From Treponema sp. (lineage in GTDB: Bacteria > Spirochaetota > Spirochaetia > Treponematales > Treponemataceae): 48,017 bases of DNA. Where the stretch lies: contig JAEDFA010000006.1 of NCBI GenBank assembly GCA_016293005.1, forward strand, positions 1-48,017. Reading direction: 5' to 3'. The position numbers and the translations under genes are program-made. How positions within the stretch are numbered: the stretch's first letter is position 1; every line of letters begins with the position of its first letter. The notes under the pieces are model-generated. The model did no database searches. It was given only the letters and a program-made list of their open reading frames with translations, and had not been told where the DNA came from. Shown here in pieces: positions 40,201-48,017 of the stretch.

Positions 40201-43200
40201 TTGTTCCTAAAGACAAAATGCAGGAAGGCATTAAGAATTTCCGCTATATTGCAACTGATACAACAGATGTATCTGTGTCAATTGATCTTAAATGGAATGT
40301 TGATGATACTCTGCCAGAGCTCCACAAGAATGCCTATACACAAAGTATTGCTGATAAATGGCTTAATTCAACATCTCAGACATTAGTTTATATTGTACAG
40401 GATCCAAAAACTAATGGTTATGCAAGTGACATTGATTCCGTAAAATATTCATTTAAAAACGGTGAGAATCCATATTTTGCACGCGGTGCTTCTTGTGATG
40501 AAAACGGAGATGAGAAAGCTGCTACAAAAGAGTGGATTTTATATAAAACAACATTTGACCTTCCAGAAGAAAAATCAACTCTTGTAACAGTAACAGTTTC
40601 AGACAAAGTTGGAAACGAAAAAACAGATTCCATAAATTTTAAAATAGATACAATTGCTCCTACAGATACAACAGTTTCAATTGTGGCAGATCAAGTTTTG
40701 AATAAGAACAAATCACTTGAAATTACTTATTCATCAAAAGATGCAACAAGCGGAATTAAATCAATCAAAATTGGAACCAAAAACAATTTAAGTGGTGCAG
40801 TTCAGATTGACGGTGAAAATGCAAAAGATATTGCAAGCAAATATGATTTTGCTTTATCTTCATTTGCTGACGGTGAATACAAAATTTACTTACAAGCAGA
40901 AGATGTTGCAGGCAACAAAACAGATGTTATAGAAGCAGCTTCTGCATTTATTGTAGATAGCACAAATCCAACAGTAAAAATTACTTCTCCTGTAGCTGAT
41001 TCAGTTGTAAATAAAGCAGTTACATTTGTGGGAACAGTTCAAGATTCAAATATTGCAGATAGTGCAAAACCAGTTTTGGAATATTCAATAGATGGAACAA
41101 GTTGGACAGCAATTACAGGAACAACTGCTACATTAGACGGTCAATCTTGGACAATCACAGATGTGGATACAACAAAGATTCACAATACTACAGAACCACA
41201 AGTTGTTAATTTTAGAGTTAAGTTTACAGACAAAGCTGCAAACTTAGGAACATCTGCTGATTACAAATTAACAATTAATCAAAATGCAGACCGCCCAGAA
41301 ATTAAACTTACAAACATTAATATTTCAGCAAGTGCAATTAGTTCCAACAAGGTAATGGGTGTAATTTCTGATGATGACGGAGATGTATCTAAACTTTATA
41401 GAATTGCAACATCAAAATATACAAATGGTTTAGTTCCAGACGGAAGCAACCCATGGAAAGAAATTAAAGTAGAAAAAGGAACAGGAATCTGGACTGCTGA
41501 ATTATCAAACGATGAAACAGAAGGCCCACAATCCTGGTATTTCTATGTAATAGATTCCAAAAATGGAAAATTCTGTACAAAAGATTCTTCACAATTAAAC
41601 AGAATGTATTTGTCAGACAGCGTATTAAGCAAAACTGATAACACAACAGGAATTGCATTTACATACGACATTACTCCTCCTGCAATTGAAATTAAAGCAG
41701 CTCACGGAACAGCAGATGCAGTAGAAAATTGGGACGACAAAGACAATATCTTTGGTGGTGAACAATACATTTGGATTAAAGCAATCGTAAAAGAATCAGT
41801 TGAAATGAATGCAAATCCAGTTGAAATTACTGTTACAGGCGCTGCACCAACATTAAAATCAACAACAACAGAAGGAACAACATACGAATATACATTTACT
41901 CCAGTAAAAGCTTCTTCATTAGCAGAAGGAACTGTTCAAATTTCAGTAACAGCAAAAGATTCTTCTGGTCTTGAAAATAAAAACATGACAAATGTAATAA
42001 TTGATACAACTGCTCCAACAGTAAAAATTATTACACCAACAACAGCACTTTCTGATGCAGTTTCTTCAGCAATTTCTGTAAAAGGTATTATTCAGGATAA
42101 TTATTCATCAATTAAGAAATTGCAGTGGGCAATTCCAAAAAAATCAACACAAAATGATGAACACGAATGGAAAGATGTTGGAACAGCAGCTTCTTGGGAA
42201 ATTAAATTTGCTTCAGGTGCTCCTGATTCATCAGACAGTTTAGTTTATTACGCAAACGCAAAAGACGCTGGTGGGGACGATGTTTACAACATTTCTAAAC
42301 ATGGAACAGAAAATATTTACAAAGTTCCTATGTACTTTAAAGCAACAGATTCTTGCGGAAACGAAGCAATCATAAAAGACCAGTATGTTCTTGTTGATTC
42401 TGATGGCGGAAAACCAAAGGCATGGATTAATTCTCCAGAAAATGGTGCTACAACAAGTGGTTTAGTAACAATCTATGGTGGTGCAAGTGACAATGTTAGT
42501 GTAAGCGAAGTATGTATTCAAATTGACGCAAATAACGACGGCAATTTTGATGAAAACGATATTAATACGATGTCTACTTGGATAAGCCAAGATTTGGAAG
42601 CAGGAAGTTTATTCCCTAGCTCAGGAAATAATAAAAACGATTGGTATATTCGTGCAAGCGGAACAAACAGTTGGAAATTGTCTATTAATTCAGCTCTTAT
42701 TCCTACAGTTAATGAAAAAACATACTTAAGAATTAGAGTTCGTGCAGTTGATGATGAAGGTCAAACTCGTGATTATTCTGACCCAATTACAGTAACAATT
42801 GATAGTCAAACTCCTACAATTAAAAACTTAAAAGTTGTTCAGTATGGTAAAAATGTAGCAAATCCTACAGCAGATTCTGTTCCTGTTACAGAACGCGAAT
42901 ATATTGCAGGAATGTACATTAGTGATGTTTCTGTAGCTACAAACGGAAAATGGTTCTTAGTGGGTGATATTCACGATAATGAGTCAATTGCTACAGTTTC
43001 ATTTACAAAACTTGAATCTACAACAACAAATACAATAAATCTTAATGTGCAAGATCAACATCCAAATGAAGGCGATTACAAATTGCAAATTCCTTTGGTG
43101 ACAAATCAGAGTGGTGTAATTTCTTATGCAATAAAAGCAATTGATGAAAATCACGCAGAAACAACTTCAAATATTACTATTAACATTGATAGTTCAGCAC

Positions 43201-46200
43201 CAAGTTTGTATACAACAAATAACTCTGAATCATTAAATGTTGGTGATAAATTAAGATTAAAGAGTGTTGGAAAAGTTATTGGCACAGGTGATGCAAACGG
43301 AACTGTTGTAAACAATAATAATTTCTTTACATTTGGTGATGTTGTTTCAGAAGGCGGAAGTGGACTTGCTCATTTAGCATTCTACTTTGAACGCAACGGT
43401 TCTTCAGAAAGAAGAATTTACAACCCAATGTTAGAAGTTTCTAATCCAGACAATAAAACAGTAATTAGTTCTAAAGCAGCAATAAATGGTTCAAAATACA
43501 TAAACGATGATGGACTTGCTGTAATGTATGTAACTGATAATTTACGAGACAGTGATGACGCAATTACAATTTCATCTGCAAACCCTAATGTACGCAAAGG
43601 TGGATTGATTAAAATTGCTGGTGGATATAGTCAAATTACAGAAGTAAATGGAACAACAGTTAAATTCAGTCCAACAGCTTCTACATCATTTACTACTGCC
43701 GAAATTGTTCTTGCACAAGTTGTTGACCATCAGATTATTGAATCATTAGGGGATGATAATTCTGTAATGAACGATGATGGCGATGAAATGGTAGAAACAA
43801 TTCAGTTGATTGGTTCAAGTTATAACTGGACTGCAAGTGTTGATTCTACAAATATTCCTGATGGCCCAATTACAATTCATGTAGTAGCAATTGATAACGC
43901 AGGAAATATTTCACGGGGACATATTGCTACTCGTGTAGAAAATAAGCGTCCTCGTATTGCAAAAGTTCTTTTGGCTACAGACTTAAATGACAACGGTTAT
44001 TATGACTGGAACGCAAACTCAGCCCCTGTTACAACTGGAGATGATGAAAAAGATACAAAAGACGGAAAAGCCTTTGGTGAATTCAGTTATTATTCAGCAT
44101 TAAACCCAAATAGCGGCAAAGCGCAGTCTGATGTTACGCTTAATTCAAATGAATTCAAAGTAATTGACGGCCTTTGTATCATTCCAGAATTTGTTGGTGG
44201 AAATACTGAACTTGGATATATTCTTGAATATCCAGCAAATCTAGCAACAGCAACAAAGACAACTGGCGATGTTACAGCGATGACTACAACATCGGCTATC
44301 TCTGACAAAACAAAAAATGTTGGAGAATATTCAATTACAGAGCAAATTAGTAGTTTTGGTGGAATAGTCCTTAATTCTATAACTTCTGGAAATATTTCTA
44401 TTACATTCTGGGATAAAACAGAAGAAACAACACAGGGAACAAACAGTCAGTGGGCATTATTAAAGATTCCTGTAACAAATCTTGAAAGTGACCCTGAAAA
44501 ACCAGAAGCAAAAATTGCTCCATTCTATTGGAATAGTTCCACAGACAATAGTGTTTATATTAACGGTGGTATAAAAGGACACATTGAATTAGAAAACGAT
44601 TTACCAAATGATACATTTAAGGCTGCTAATGTTTCTGGAGTTTATGATAGAGATCCAAAAGTTTCTGGAAAAATCAAACTTGAAGGAATTGTTTACGACA
44701 ATGTTCGTTTAAAGAATATTACATTTAATGGAACAACTGCTGGTAATGTAGTTGGTACTTATGCAGGAGGAAAATGGACTGCAGCAGGTTCATTACCAAC
44801 AGGTGTAAAATCATTCGCTGCTGAGGATATAGAACTTAGCCAAAACGGTCATTATGTAAAATATGAAATGGTTATTGATACAGAAATACTTAATCCAAGT
44901 TCTCCTATAGTATCAGATAAAGGTATTACAGTTGGTGCTATAGACTGGCGAAGTAATGTTTCTGCTACTTCAAGTACAAAAACAACAGGCACAACACAAG
45001 AAATAAACGGTGATACTTACAATACAGGAACTACAAACTACTACAGAATGGATCTTGTTCCTTATGTAACAGAAGTTTGGACAAGTTTGAGTGAATATGA
45101 TAGAAATAATTCTTCTGTTTATGCACGTTCTTCTATAGGAAAATATCCTGTAAGAGTTGGAGAAACTGTTACAGTTTACGGATGGAATTTGAGCAATGAT
45201 TGTTCTGTTACATTAGGTGGAAATCCTGTTACAGGGGTTACTTGTGAACCAAAAAATAATCTAGACGTAAAACAAGGTACATATGGAATTAATATGACTA
45301 TAACAGAAGAGCATTCTTCTGGAGCATTGGAAGTTACTGTAAATGGAATCTCTGCACTAAATAACAAGAATAATAACCAAGCAAAAGGTAAATATGCAGG
45401 TGATATTTCAGACAAAGATGCAACTGATAAAGAATATGCACATGGTTATAACCGCAGACCAAACGGCATAAACAACAATGTTCTTACAGATGATATTGCT
45501 CTTGATGTTTGGGACTTTAAAGTAGCAGCACAACCAGAAGGAAGTTCTGCGAAATATGTTCACATGAAAGTTGGCCCATATTTGCCAGGTGATGCAAACA
45601 ACGCTCGTATTGGTTTCTCTTTCAAAAACGGAATCGGTTACTATAATATGGCAGGTAATGCAAGAAATGTTAGTGGTGAATCTGTAAAACTTAGAATTCC
45701 TACAAGTTTTACAACTTATACACATATTCACTTATGGAATGATTCTACTACATTTACAACTTGGCCTGGTTTGTTAATTTCTGAATGGGATCAAGAAGAT
45801 GGATATTATGTTTATACAGTAAATGCAAGTAGTTTAAATTATAAGATGAATAACAATGGAGAAGGCGGAAGTAATAAAACTGAAATAACATCTTCTGGTG
45901 TATGGACTTATGATGGAAGTAAATTCACTCGTACTGGAAATATTACAACAAATGATTCTGTCCCAACTGTATTCAGCCATACTCGTATGGGATCAAACTT
46001 TGGTGGATTTACATCTAACTCCTTTACATTTGACTCAAAAGGTCAGACTTATGGTGTAGCAATGTGTCCTGATACTTCTGGTAAAGCTGGTATTGCTGCA
46101 AACCTTCAATTCTTCTCAAGGGCTACTGGTTCAAACAATACTTCAAAAAGTCAAGATTTGAACTATAATTACCTAAATGTAAATAATGCTCGCCGAATTG

Positions 46201-47285
46201 AAAATATTTGTTATTACAAAGATGGTGTCTTAAAGACAGATGAAGAAAGAATTCAAGTTCCATCAATGGCTTCTTACGTAAGTGGAGAAACTTCTTATGT
46301 ATATCTTGCATATTATGATCATGGTTTAGACCAAGTTAAATTCCGTATAGGTTCAGTTGGCGCGACTGATCCTAAAGATCCAAATGATATTGGATTAGGG
46401 TTACAAGATCTTAATAAACTTACTGCTGGTATTGGTGGAAGTGAAGATTCTGGTAAAATCGGAGTTGCTTGTGATGTCTTTGATTCAACAAGTGAATCTT
46501 ATATAGGTAATAAAGGTAATGCTTACAAAAATGTAAGAGTAATTTCTTCTGGTAATGAAGCAAGTGCAGATGTTGCTGTTGCTGCATTAAATGATGGTAC
46601 AGCTGTTGTTGCTTACTATACAGGTAAAGAATTAAAGATTCAGTATGCTCCATTTGCAAATATTAGTTCTAACAATGCATCTACTGATACATGGACAACT
46701 AAGTCTGTTTCTTCAAAAGGTGGTAAGAATGTTGCAATGGTTGCAGATGCAGATGGTGGTTTACACTTTGCATATTCAAGCAATTCTGGTGCAGACTTAT
46801 ATTACACATATATGAGTTCAGTAACTGCAACTCCAGTAACAATGCTTGTAGATTCTTATGATAATGTTGGTAGCTACTGTACAATTGATGTAGGTCGCAC
46901 AAGTGAAAATTCTCAGTGGATTCCATACATTACATACAAGCGTGATGCATCAGAAGTAGCATTAAAAATGGCATATCCAGTAGTTAATGTTTCTACAGAA
47001 AAACCAGGTGCAAGTTCAGCAGGCTTCTTCACAGGAAACTGGGATATTTGTACAATTCCAAGTGCAAACAATTCAACAAATGATTTAGTAAATGTTGGAT
47101 TATGTAAAGATTGGGGCAATGGTGTAATTCAAAACTTCCCAACAGGAGTAGATGATTTCTCCTATAACCCAGGCGGAACATACGCAATCTGTAATTCTTC
47201 TGTAATCTACGGAAACGGTACACAAAACCCAGTAGTAGGCTACGCCGTAGAACAGGGCTATATCGAGGTAGCTCAAAAGAAATAA
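37269..47285 (+). CDS. Giant Ig-like repeat lipoprotein (about 3,338 residues)
   Basis: Probably a very large surface or periplasmic lipoprotein. The ATG at 37269 has GGGAG upstream. A signal of about 28 residues ends ILIFSSC (Cys29), a relaxed spirochaete-type lipobox. At least ten Ig-like (cadherin/Big-type) domains can be counted from linkers of the form IDxTxP: coding near 37719, 39163, 39481, 40643, 40952, 41667, 42000, 42392, 42798 and 43187. Two calcium-loop-like motifs are visible, DANNDGNFDENDI (about 42527) and DLNDNGYYDW (about 43981). A TIG/IPT-like domain (YPVRVGETVTVYGWNL) codes near 45150. The last about 600 residues form a non-repetitive domain rich in Tyr, Asn and Ser. No catalytic motif is evident; adhesion or polysaccharide binding is a guess. 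Codon use changes along the gene (see findings). Confidence 0.85.
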   Translation: MNLKKCFYSVISKSILLFSLISILIFSSCEVGLGESVDTENPSVEITYPPNGSVIRGAFTFAGVCADDKGVSKVFVTVRKNDDASFVKEYEAKLLDGGKWTCILNEVQDGKAPTALQEKVFPFADGKYEIKAVAIDSSNRQSDGISRTYEIDNTPPVFIISSPVVTDTENATEYGSIFKISGKIADDHAPLNSMKVSVFDQDGSKITGNEIWTFSKVDISGGTTVNAARYFTKENLSPEEEILYKNYINIYGENTEGDKVFTCTIEIEDSAKEWNEPNFDSKKEVVNTTEGNKTTKLYLNDSIYSLLMGADSEYQLEAGGIKDILNGTTKNDPVLSILNEKIIDTKETKLAFSLNKKANPIYSINGYDVKELNFASNSGSKNQTVTFQVQAGLNGTSVSPETFKLYLFGPFEKDALTQDEIQKIYDNPEASSKTYSEKYSVIFDGTSYSKGSVATFTQAVLLPEAISSGQMYIFAASGKDLDNLDLQTSNDTVYGFTGIPSGKLPKVYISEPASDGLVIKENSSLVIKGTAESDESKIASVKYEIVVYDTLKTDENGKFKKVGEISGNAVSDSGFGLPGVSYSCSVKDGIVNLEDGYTSVNPGDGEIFSYAIKVTVQDDSNTESFIERNIYLDNAKPVPVITNVDPVAEKKLDESGNVSEKKINGTVTVSGKVTEKNLKSLVLTVKDKAGKTETHTYSEASFEEKIDTTMFSDDEVDFTLTAVDEAGNESSDSEQYTIDQSTDKPVIKFSNGKDSTVIKDFDKVNKTQNTFGVETNNKAVFNFTDDDGLENVTITLLDKNGEPVDASKPENAVQIQENQKEPINPVIYKFDGSTTALVNYILPKKEGMYVLKVEAVDVEYKKASGREDAEKVKTYRKSETTNYIAVSDSNFNIKFDSANIINDECSTQKVETTITGIVTVSAEEKIKSIERYEITQDKNGEWVKKGSPVSSYKNDATEENPNTITIKKDGNYVQWQEIVPKDKMQEGIKNFRYIATDTTDVSVSIDLKWNVDDTLPELHKNAYTQSIADKWLNSTSQTLVYIVQDPKTNGYASDIDSVKYSFKNGENPYFARGASCDENGDEKAATKEWILYKTTFDLPEEKSTLVTVTVSDKVGNEKTDSINFKIDTIAPTDTTVSIVADQVLNKNKSLEITYSSKDATSGIKSIKIGTKNNLSGAVQIDGENAKDIASKYDFALSSFADGEYKIYLQAEDVAGNKTDVIEAASAFIVDSTNPTVKITSPVADSVVNKAVTFVGTVQDSNIADSAKPVLEYSIDGTSWTAITGTTATLDGQSWTITDVDTTKIHNTTEPQVVNFRVKFTDKAANLGTSADYKLTINQNADRPEIKLTNINISASAISSNKVMGVISDDDGDVSKLYRIATSKYTNGLVPDGSNPWKEIKVEKGTGIWTAELSNDETEGPQSWYFYVIDSKNGKFCTKDSSQLNRMYLSDSVLSKTDNTTGIAFTYDITPPAIEIKAAHGTADAVENWDDKDNIFGGEQYIWIKAIVKESVEMNANPVEITVTGAAPTLKSTTTEGTTYEYTFTPVKASSLAEGTVQISVTAKDSSGLENKNMTNVIIDTTAPTVKIITPTTALSDAVSSAISVKGIIQDNYSSIKKLQWAIPKKSTQNDEHEWKDVGTAASWEIKFASGAPDSSDSLVYYANAKDAGGDDVYNISKHGTENIYKVPMYFKATDSCGNEAIIKDQYVLVDSDGGKPKAWINSPENGATTSGLVTIYGGASDNVSVSEVCIQIDANNDGNFDENDINTMSTWISQDLEAGSLFPSSGNNKNDWYIRASGTNSWKLSINSALIPTVNEKTYLRIRVRAVDDEGQTRDYSDPITVTIDSQTPTIKNLKVVQYGKNVANPTADSVPVTEREYIAGMYISDVSVATNGKWFLVGDIHDNESIATVSFTKLESTTTNTINLNVQDQHPNEGDYKLQIPLVTNQSGVISYAIKAIDENHAETTSNITINIDSSAPSLYTTNNSESLNVGDKLRLKSVGKVIGTGDANGTVVNNNNFFTFGDVVSEGGSGLAHLAFYFERNGSSERRIYNPMLEVSNPDNKTVISSKAAINGSKYINDDGLAVMYVTDNLRDSDDAITISSANPNVRKGGLIKIAGGYSQITEVNGTTVKFSPTASTSFTTAEIVLAQVVDHQIIESLGDDNSVMNDDGDEMVETIQLIGSSYNWTASVDSTNIPDGPITIHVVAIDNAGNISRGHIATRVENKRPRIAKVLLATDLNDNGYYDWNANSAPVTTGDDEKDTKDGKAFGEFSYYSALNPNSGKAQSDVTLNSNEFKVIDGLCIIPEFVGGNTELGYILEYPANLATATKTTGDVTAMTTTSAISDKTKNVGEYSITEQISSFGGIVLNSITSGNISITFWDKTEETTQGTNSQWALLKIPVTNLESDPEKPEAKIAPFYWNSSTDNSVYINGGIKGHIELENDLPNDTFKAANVSGVYDRDPKVSGKIKLEGIVYDNVRLKNITFNGTTAGNVVGTYAGGKWTAAGSLPTGVKSFAAEDIELSQNGHYVKYEMVIDTEILNPSSPIVSDKGITVGAIDWRSNVSATSSTKTTGTTQEINGDTYNTGTTNYYRMDLVPYVTEVWTSLSEYDRNNSSVYARSSIGKYPVRVGETVTVYGWNLSNDCSVTLGGNPVTGVTCEPKNNLDVKQGTYGINMTITEEHSSGALEVTVNGISALNNKNNNQAKGKYAGDISDKDATDKEYAHGYNRRPNGINNNVLTDDIALDVWDFKVAAQPEGSSAKYVHMKVGPYLPGDANNARIGFSFKNGIGYYNMAGNARNVSGESVKLRIPTSFTTYTHIHLWNDSTTFTTWPGLLISEWDQEDGYYVYTVNASSLNYKMNNNGEGGSNKTEITSSGVWTYDGSKFTRTGNITTNDSVPTVFSHTRMGSNFGGFTSNSFTFDSKGQTYGVAMCPDTSGKAGIAANLQFFSRATGSNNTSKSQDLNYNYLNVNNARRIENICYYKDGVLKTDEERIQVPSMASYVSGETSYVYLAYYDHGLDQVKFRIGSVGATDPKDPNDIGLGLQDLNKLTAGIGGSEDSGKIGVACDVFDSTSESYIGNKGNAYKNVRVISSGNEASADVAVAALNDGTAVVAYYTGKELKIQYAPFANISSNNASTDTWTTKSVSSKGGKNVAMVADADGGLHFAYSSNSGADLYYTYMSSVTATPVTMLVDSYDNVGSYCTIDVGRTSENSQWIPYITYKRDASEVALKMAYPVVNVSTEKPGASSAGFFTGNWDICTIPSANNSTNDLVNVGLCKDWGNGVIQNFPTGVDDFSYNPGGTYAICNSSVIYGNGTQNPVVGYAVEQGYIEVAQKK

Positions 47286-47419
47286 GCGTTAAAAAACAAT
47301 GCGAAAGCATTGTTTTAGCTTATTCCTTAAAAACTGCCGTGTGAAGGCTGCGCCTGAGCCTAGATGAAAATTTCAGGTTATCTAAAAGGACTTCGCAATA
47401 TTTGCGAGGTTCTTTTTTT
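47284..47419 (+). ncRNA. Structured region with terminator after the giant gene, possible small RNA
   Basis: Four stems follow the stop codon. First, AAAACAATGC-GAAA-GCATTGTTTT (47293-47316), a perfect 10-bp GNRA-loop hairpin, enclosed by TAAGC/GCTTA. Second, GGCT/AGCC (47346-47360). Third, TAGAT/ATCTA (47361-47384). Fourth, a 15-bp terminator stem pairing 47384-47398 with 47402-47416 (two G-U pairs), ending in T7 at 47419. The last is clearly an intrinsic terminator. The preceding stems could be just 3' UTR of the giant mRNA or a separate RNA. No promoter is obvious inside. Confidence 0.45.
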
Positions 47420-47493
47420 ATGAATAAATCTTGCATCAAATATAAAAACTTATTTATTAAAAGGTAACCGTCAAAAAATCACCACTGGACTTT

Positions 47494-47549
47494 GACAAAG
47501 ATTTATTCTAGACGCAGTGAAATCTGGTAGTGTCTGGAATAACTTTGTC
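47494..47549. repeat. Long imperfect inverted repeat
   Basis: 47494-47500 (GACAAAG) pairs with 47543-47549 and 47503-47513 (TTATTCTAGAC) pairs with 47532-47542, 18 bp in total with one G-U, a 2-nt bulge and an 18-nt loop. It lies in the 230-bp stretch before the insertion sequence where I see no gene. Its role is unknown. Confidence 0.6.
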
Positions 47550-47652
47550 TTAGCTAAATTTTTTCCCGTTCCAAAATACTTTTTGCGGCTTTTGTCAGTT
47601 ATGTAAGAATTCGTTTCTGGCGGTCACTTACTTCTTAAGGAGCGTGTGTAAA

Positions 47653-47742
47653 ATGACAGCCACTAAACAATACGATATATTCCGTTTTTTTCGCAGGTTT
47701 ATTTTTGCTTACTATTACAGGTTCAGGGCAAACGCATTTTAA
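47653..47742 (+). CDS. Short reading frame running into the insertion-sequence end; possible interrupted gene
   Basis: ATG at 47653 with AAGGAG about 10 nt upstream opens a 29-codon frame rich in Arg, Phe and Tyr (MTATKQYDIFRFFRRF...). The last six codons lie inside the proposed left end of the insertion sequence at 47724. It could be the start of a host gene cut by the insertion, or chance. No family is recognisable. Confidence 0.25.
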   Translation: MTATKQYDIFRFFRRFIFAYYYRFRANAF

Positions 47743-48017
47743 ATACTTTTAAAATAAATACTTAACAAAGTATAGTATTTAAAAATCTAAAAAAGCATTA
47801 GAATTCTTTCGGGAGAAAAAAATGACATTGAAAGAATCACTAATGACAATAAAAGATTTCAGAATTGACAGATGCAAGAAGCATAACCTGTGCGATATTT
47901 TAATGATTGTGCTGATAGGATATTTGACTGGCTGTAAAGATATTGAAGAAATACATTTCAGTGCAGGCTGACAAAGGACGGGGAATCTACGGAATTAAGA
48001 TATTTTATTACAAGTCT
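47724..48017 (+). mobile_element. Left end of an ISAs1-type insertion sequence (continues past the window)
   Basis: The transposase start codon lies about 100 bp to the right of CAGGGCAAACGC (47724). I take this as the left terminal repeat because ISAs1 elements often begin with CAGGG. The right end is outside the window, so neither the terminal repeats nor a target duplication can be verified. Confidence 0.5.
47822..47971 (+). pseudogene. N-terminal piece of an ISAs1-family transposase, broken by a frameshift or deletion
   Basis: From the ATG at 47822 (GGGAG 8 nt upstream) 49 residues are read before TGA. The segment KDFRIDRCKKHNLCDILMIV followed by GYLTGCKDIEEI matches the DDE_Tnp_1-associated N-terminal domain of ISAs1/H-repeat transposases, usually DPRxxxxxxHxLxDILxIAL..GAxxWxxIE. 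After EEIHFS the frame stops. A different frame remains open to the window edge (DKGRGIYGIKIFYYKS) but does not give the sequence expected next, so an internal deletion or more than one mutation is likely. A full transposase would be about 370 residues. Confidence 0.7.

Noticed and set aside
45408..47310. Minus-strand reading frames over the end of the giant gene
   Set aside because: They are rich in His, Leu and Gln from antisense of Asn/Lys/Tyr-rich coding sequence and have no ribosome sites or domain patterns.
47420..47467. 15-codon frame starting directly after the terminator T-run
   Set aside because: No ribosome site or family resemblance; it follows a terminator and is probably chance.
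47494..47549. Integron attC site
   Set aside because: The imperfect hairpin has roughly the right size, but the conserved outer core sites (RYYYAAC and GTTRRRY) are not at its ends and no integrase or cassette array is present.
1..48017. CRISPR array or phage/defence island
   Set aside because: No regularly spaced identical repeats of 24-40 bp and no cas, integrase or restriction genes were found; tailspike-like proteins here carry lipoprotein signals and lack neighbouring phage genes.

Overview
The window is AT-rich, gene-dense chromosomal DNA from a bacterium that looks like a host-associated spirochaete, most likely a Treponema relative. This rests on the overall style: low GC, many surface lipoproteins with relaxed lipoboxes, a very large Ig-like lipoprotein, an FHA/Ser-Thr kinase cluster, and a TrpX-type ABC importer. 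No rRNA or species-level marker is present, so the genus is an inference. Most housekeeping genes use AAR/CTT/CAG codons, while the large surface-protein genes (13.3-19.6 kb and about 40-47 kb) are richer in CAA and ACA.

Layout. 0-1.2 kb: 3' truncated potA (polyamine importer ATPase, minus strand). 1.3-3.3 kb: a small membrane protein, then the rplM-rpsI-recX operon with a promoter, a hairpin-rich leader and a shared bidirectional terminator. 3.3-5.7 kb (minus): S49 signal peptide peptidase, a DUF975-type membrane protein and a CYTH-domain protein. 5.8-9.3 kb: tRNA-dihydrouridine synthase, a GH13 neopullulanase-like amylase and dCMP deaminase. 9.3-13.1 kb: a STAS/zinc-ribbon protein (minus), a ZIP metal transporter, a membrane-anchored DRGH nuclease and a CDF cation exporter. 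13.1-19.7 kb: a structured leader followed by two paralogous lipoproteins, each with three N-terminal beta-type repeats and a phage-tailspike-like right-handed beta-helix. 19.7-21.5 kb (minus): PAP2 phosphatase, SpoU/TrmH methyltransferase and the C-terminal end of a glucosaminidase-like gene.

At about 21,548 the glucosaminidase-like gene and an ABC-exporter gene on the other strand are both cut at the same base. This is either a genomic rearrangement or an assembly join. 21.9-24.7 kb: a three-gene ABC importer (lipoprotein, permease, ATPase) with a consensus promoter and a 16-bp palindrome in its leader. 24.7-30.4 kb: clpB, a GNAT acetyltransferase, gltX and a beta-phosphoglucomutase-like HAD phosphatase. 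30.4-33.7 kb: a phospho-signalling group (FHA protein, metallophosphoesterase, candidate structured RNA, transmembrane Ser/Thr kinase). 33.8-37.0 kb: fusA, tRNA-Leu(GAG) and a Cof-type HAD hydrolase. 37.3-47.3 kb: one 3,338-residue Ig-like repeat lipoprotein. 47.3-48.0 kb: a structured non-coding stretch and the left end of a broken ISAs1-type insertion sequence.

Two themes cut across the window. First, at least seven genes (CYTH, dus, clpB, GNAT, pgmB-like, FHA, Cof) have a -10 hexamer ending only 6-7 nt before the ATG and no Shine-Dalgarno sequence, which predicts leaderless mRNAs. Second, several compact, strongly folded non-coding segments (13.14-13.30, 31.87-31.98 and 47.28-47.42 kb, plus the rplM leader) are not explained by the coding genes and are the best candidates for undescribed regulatory RNAs.
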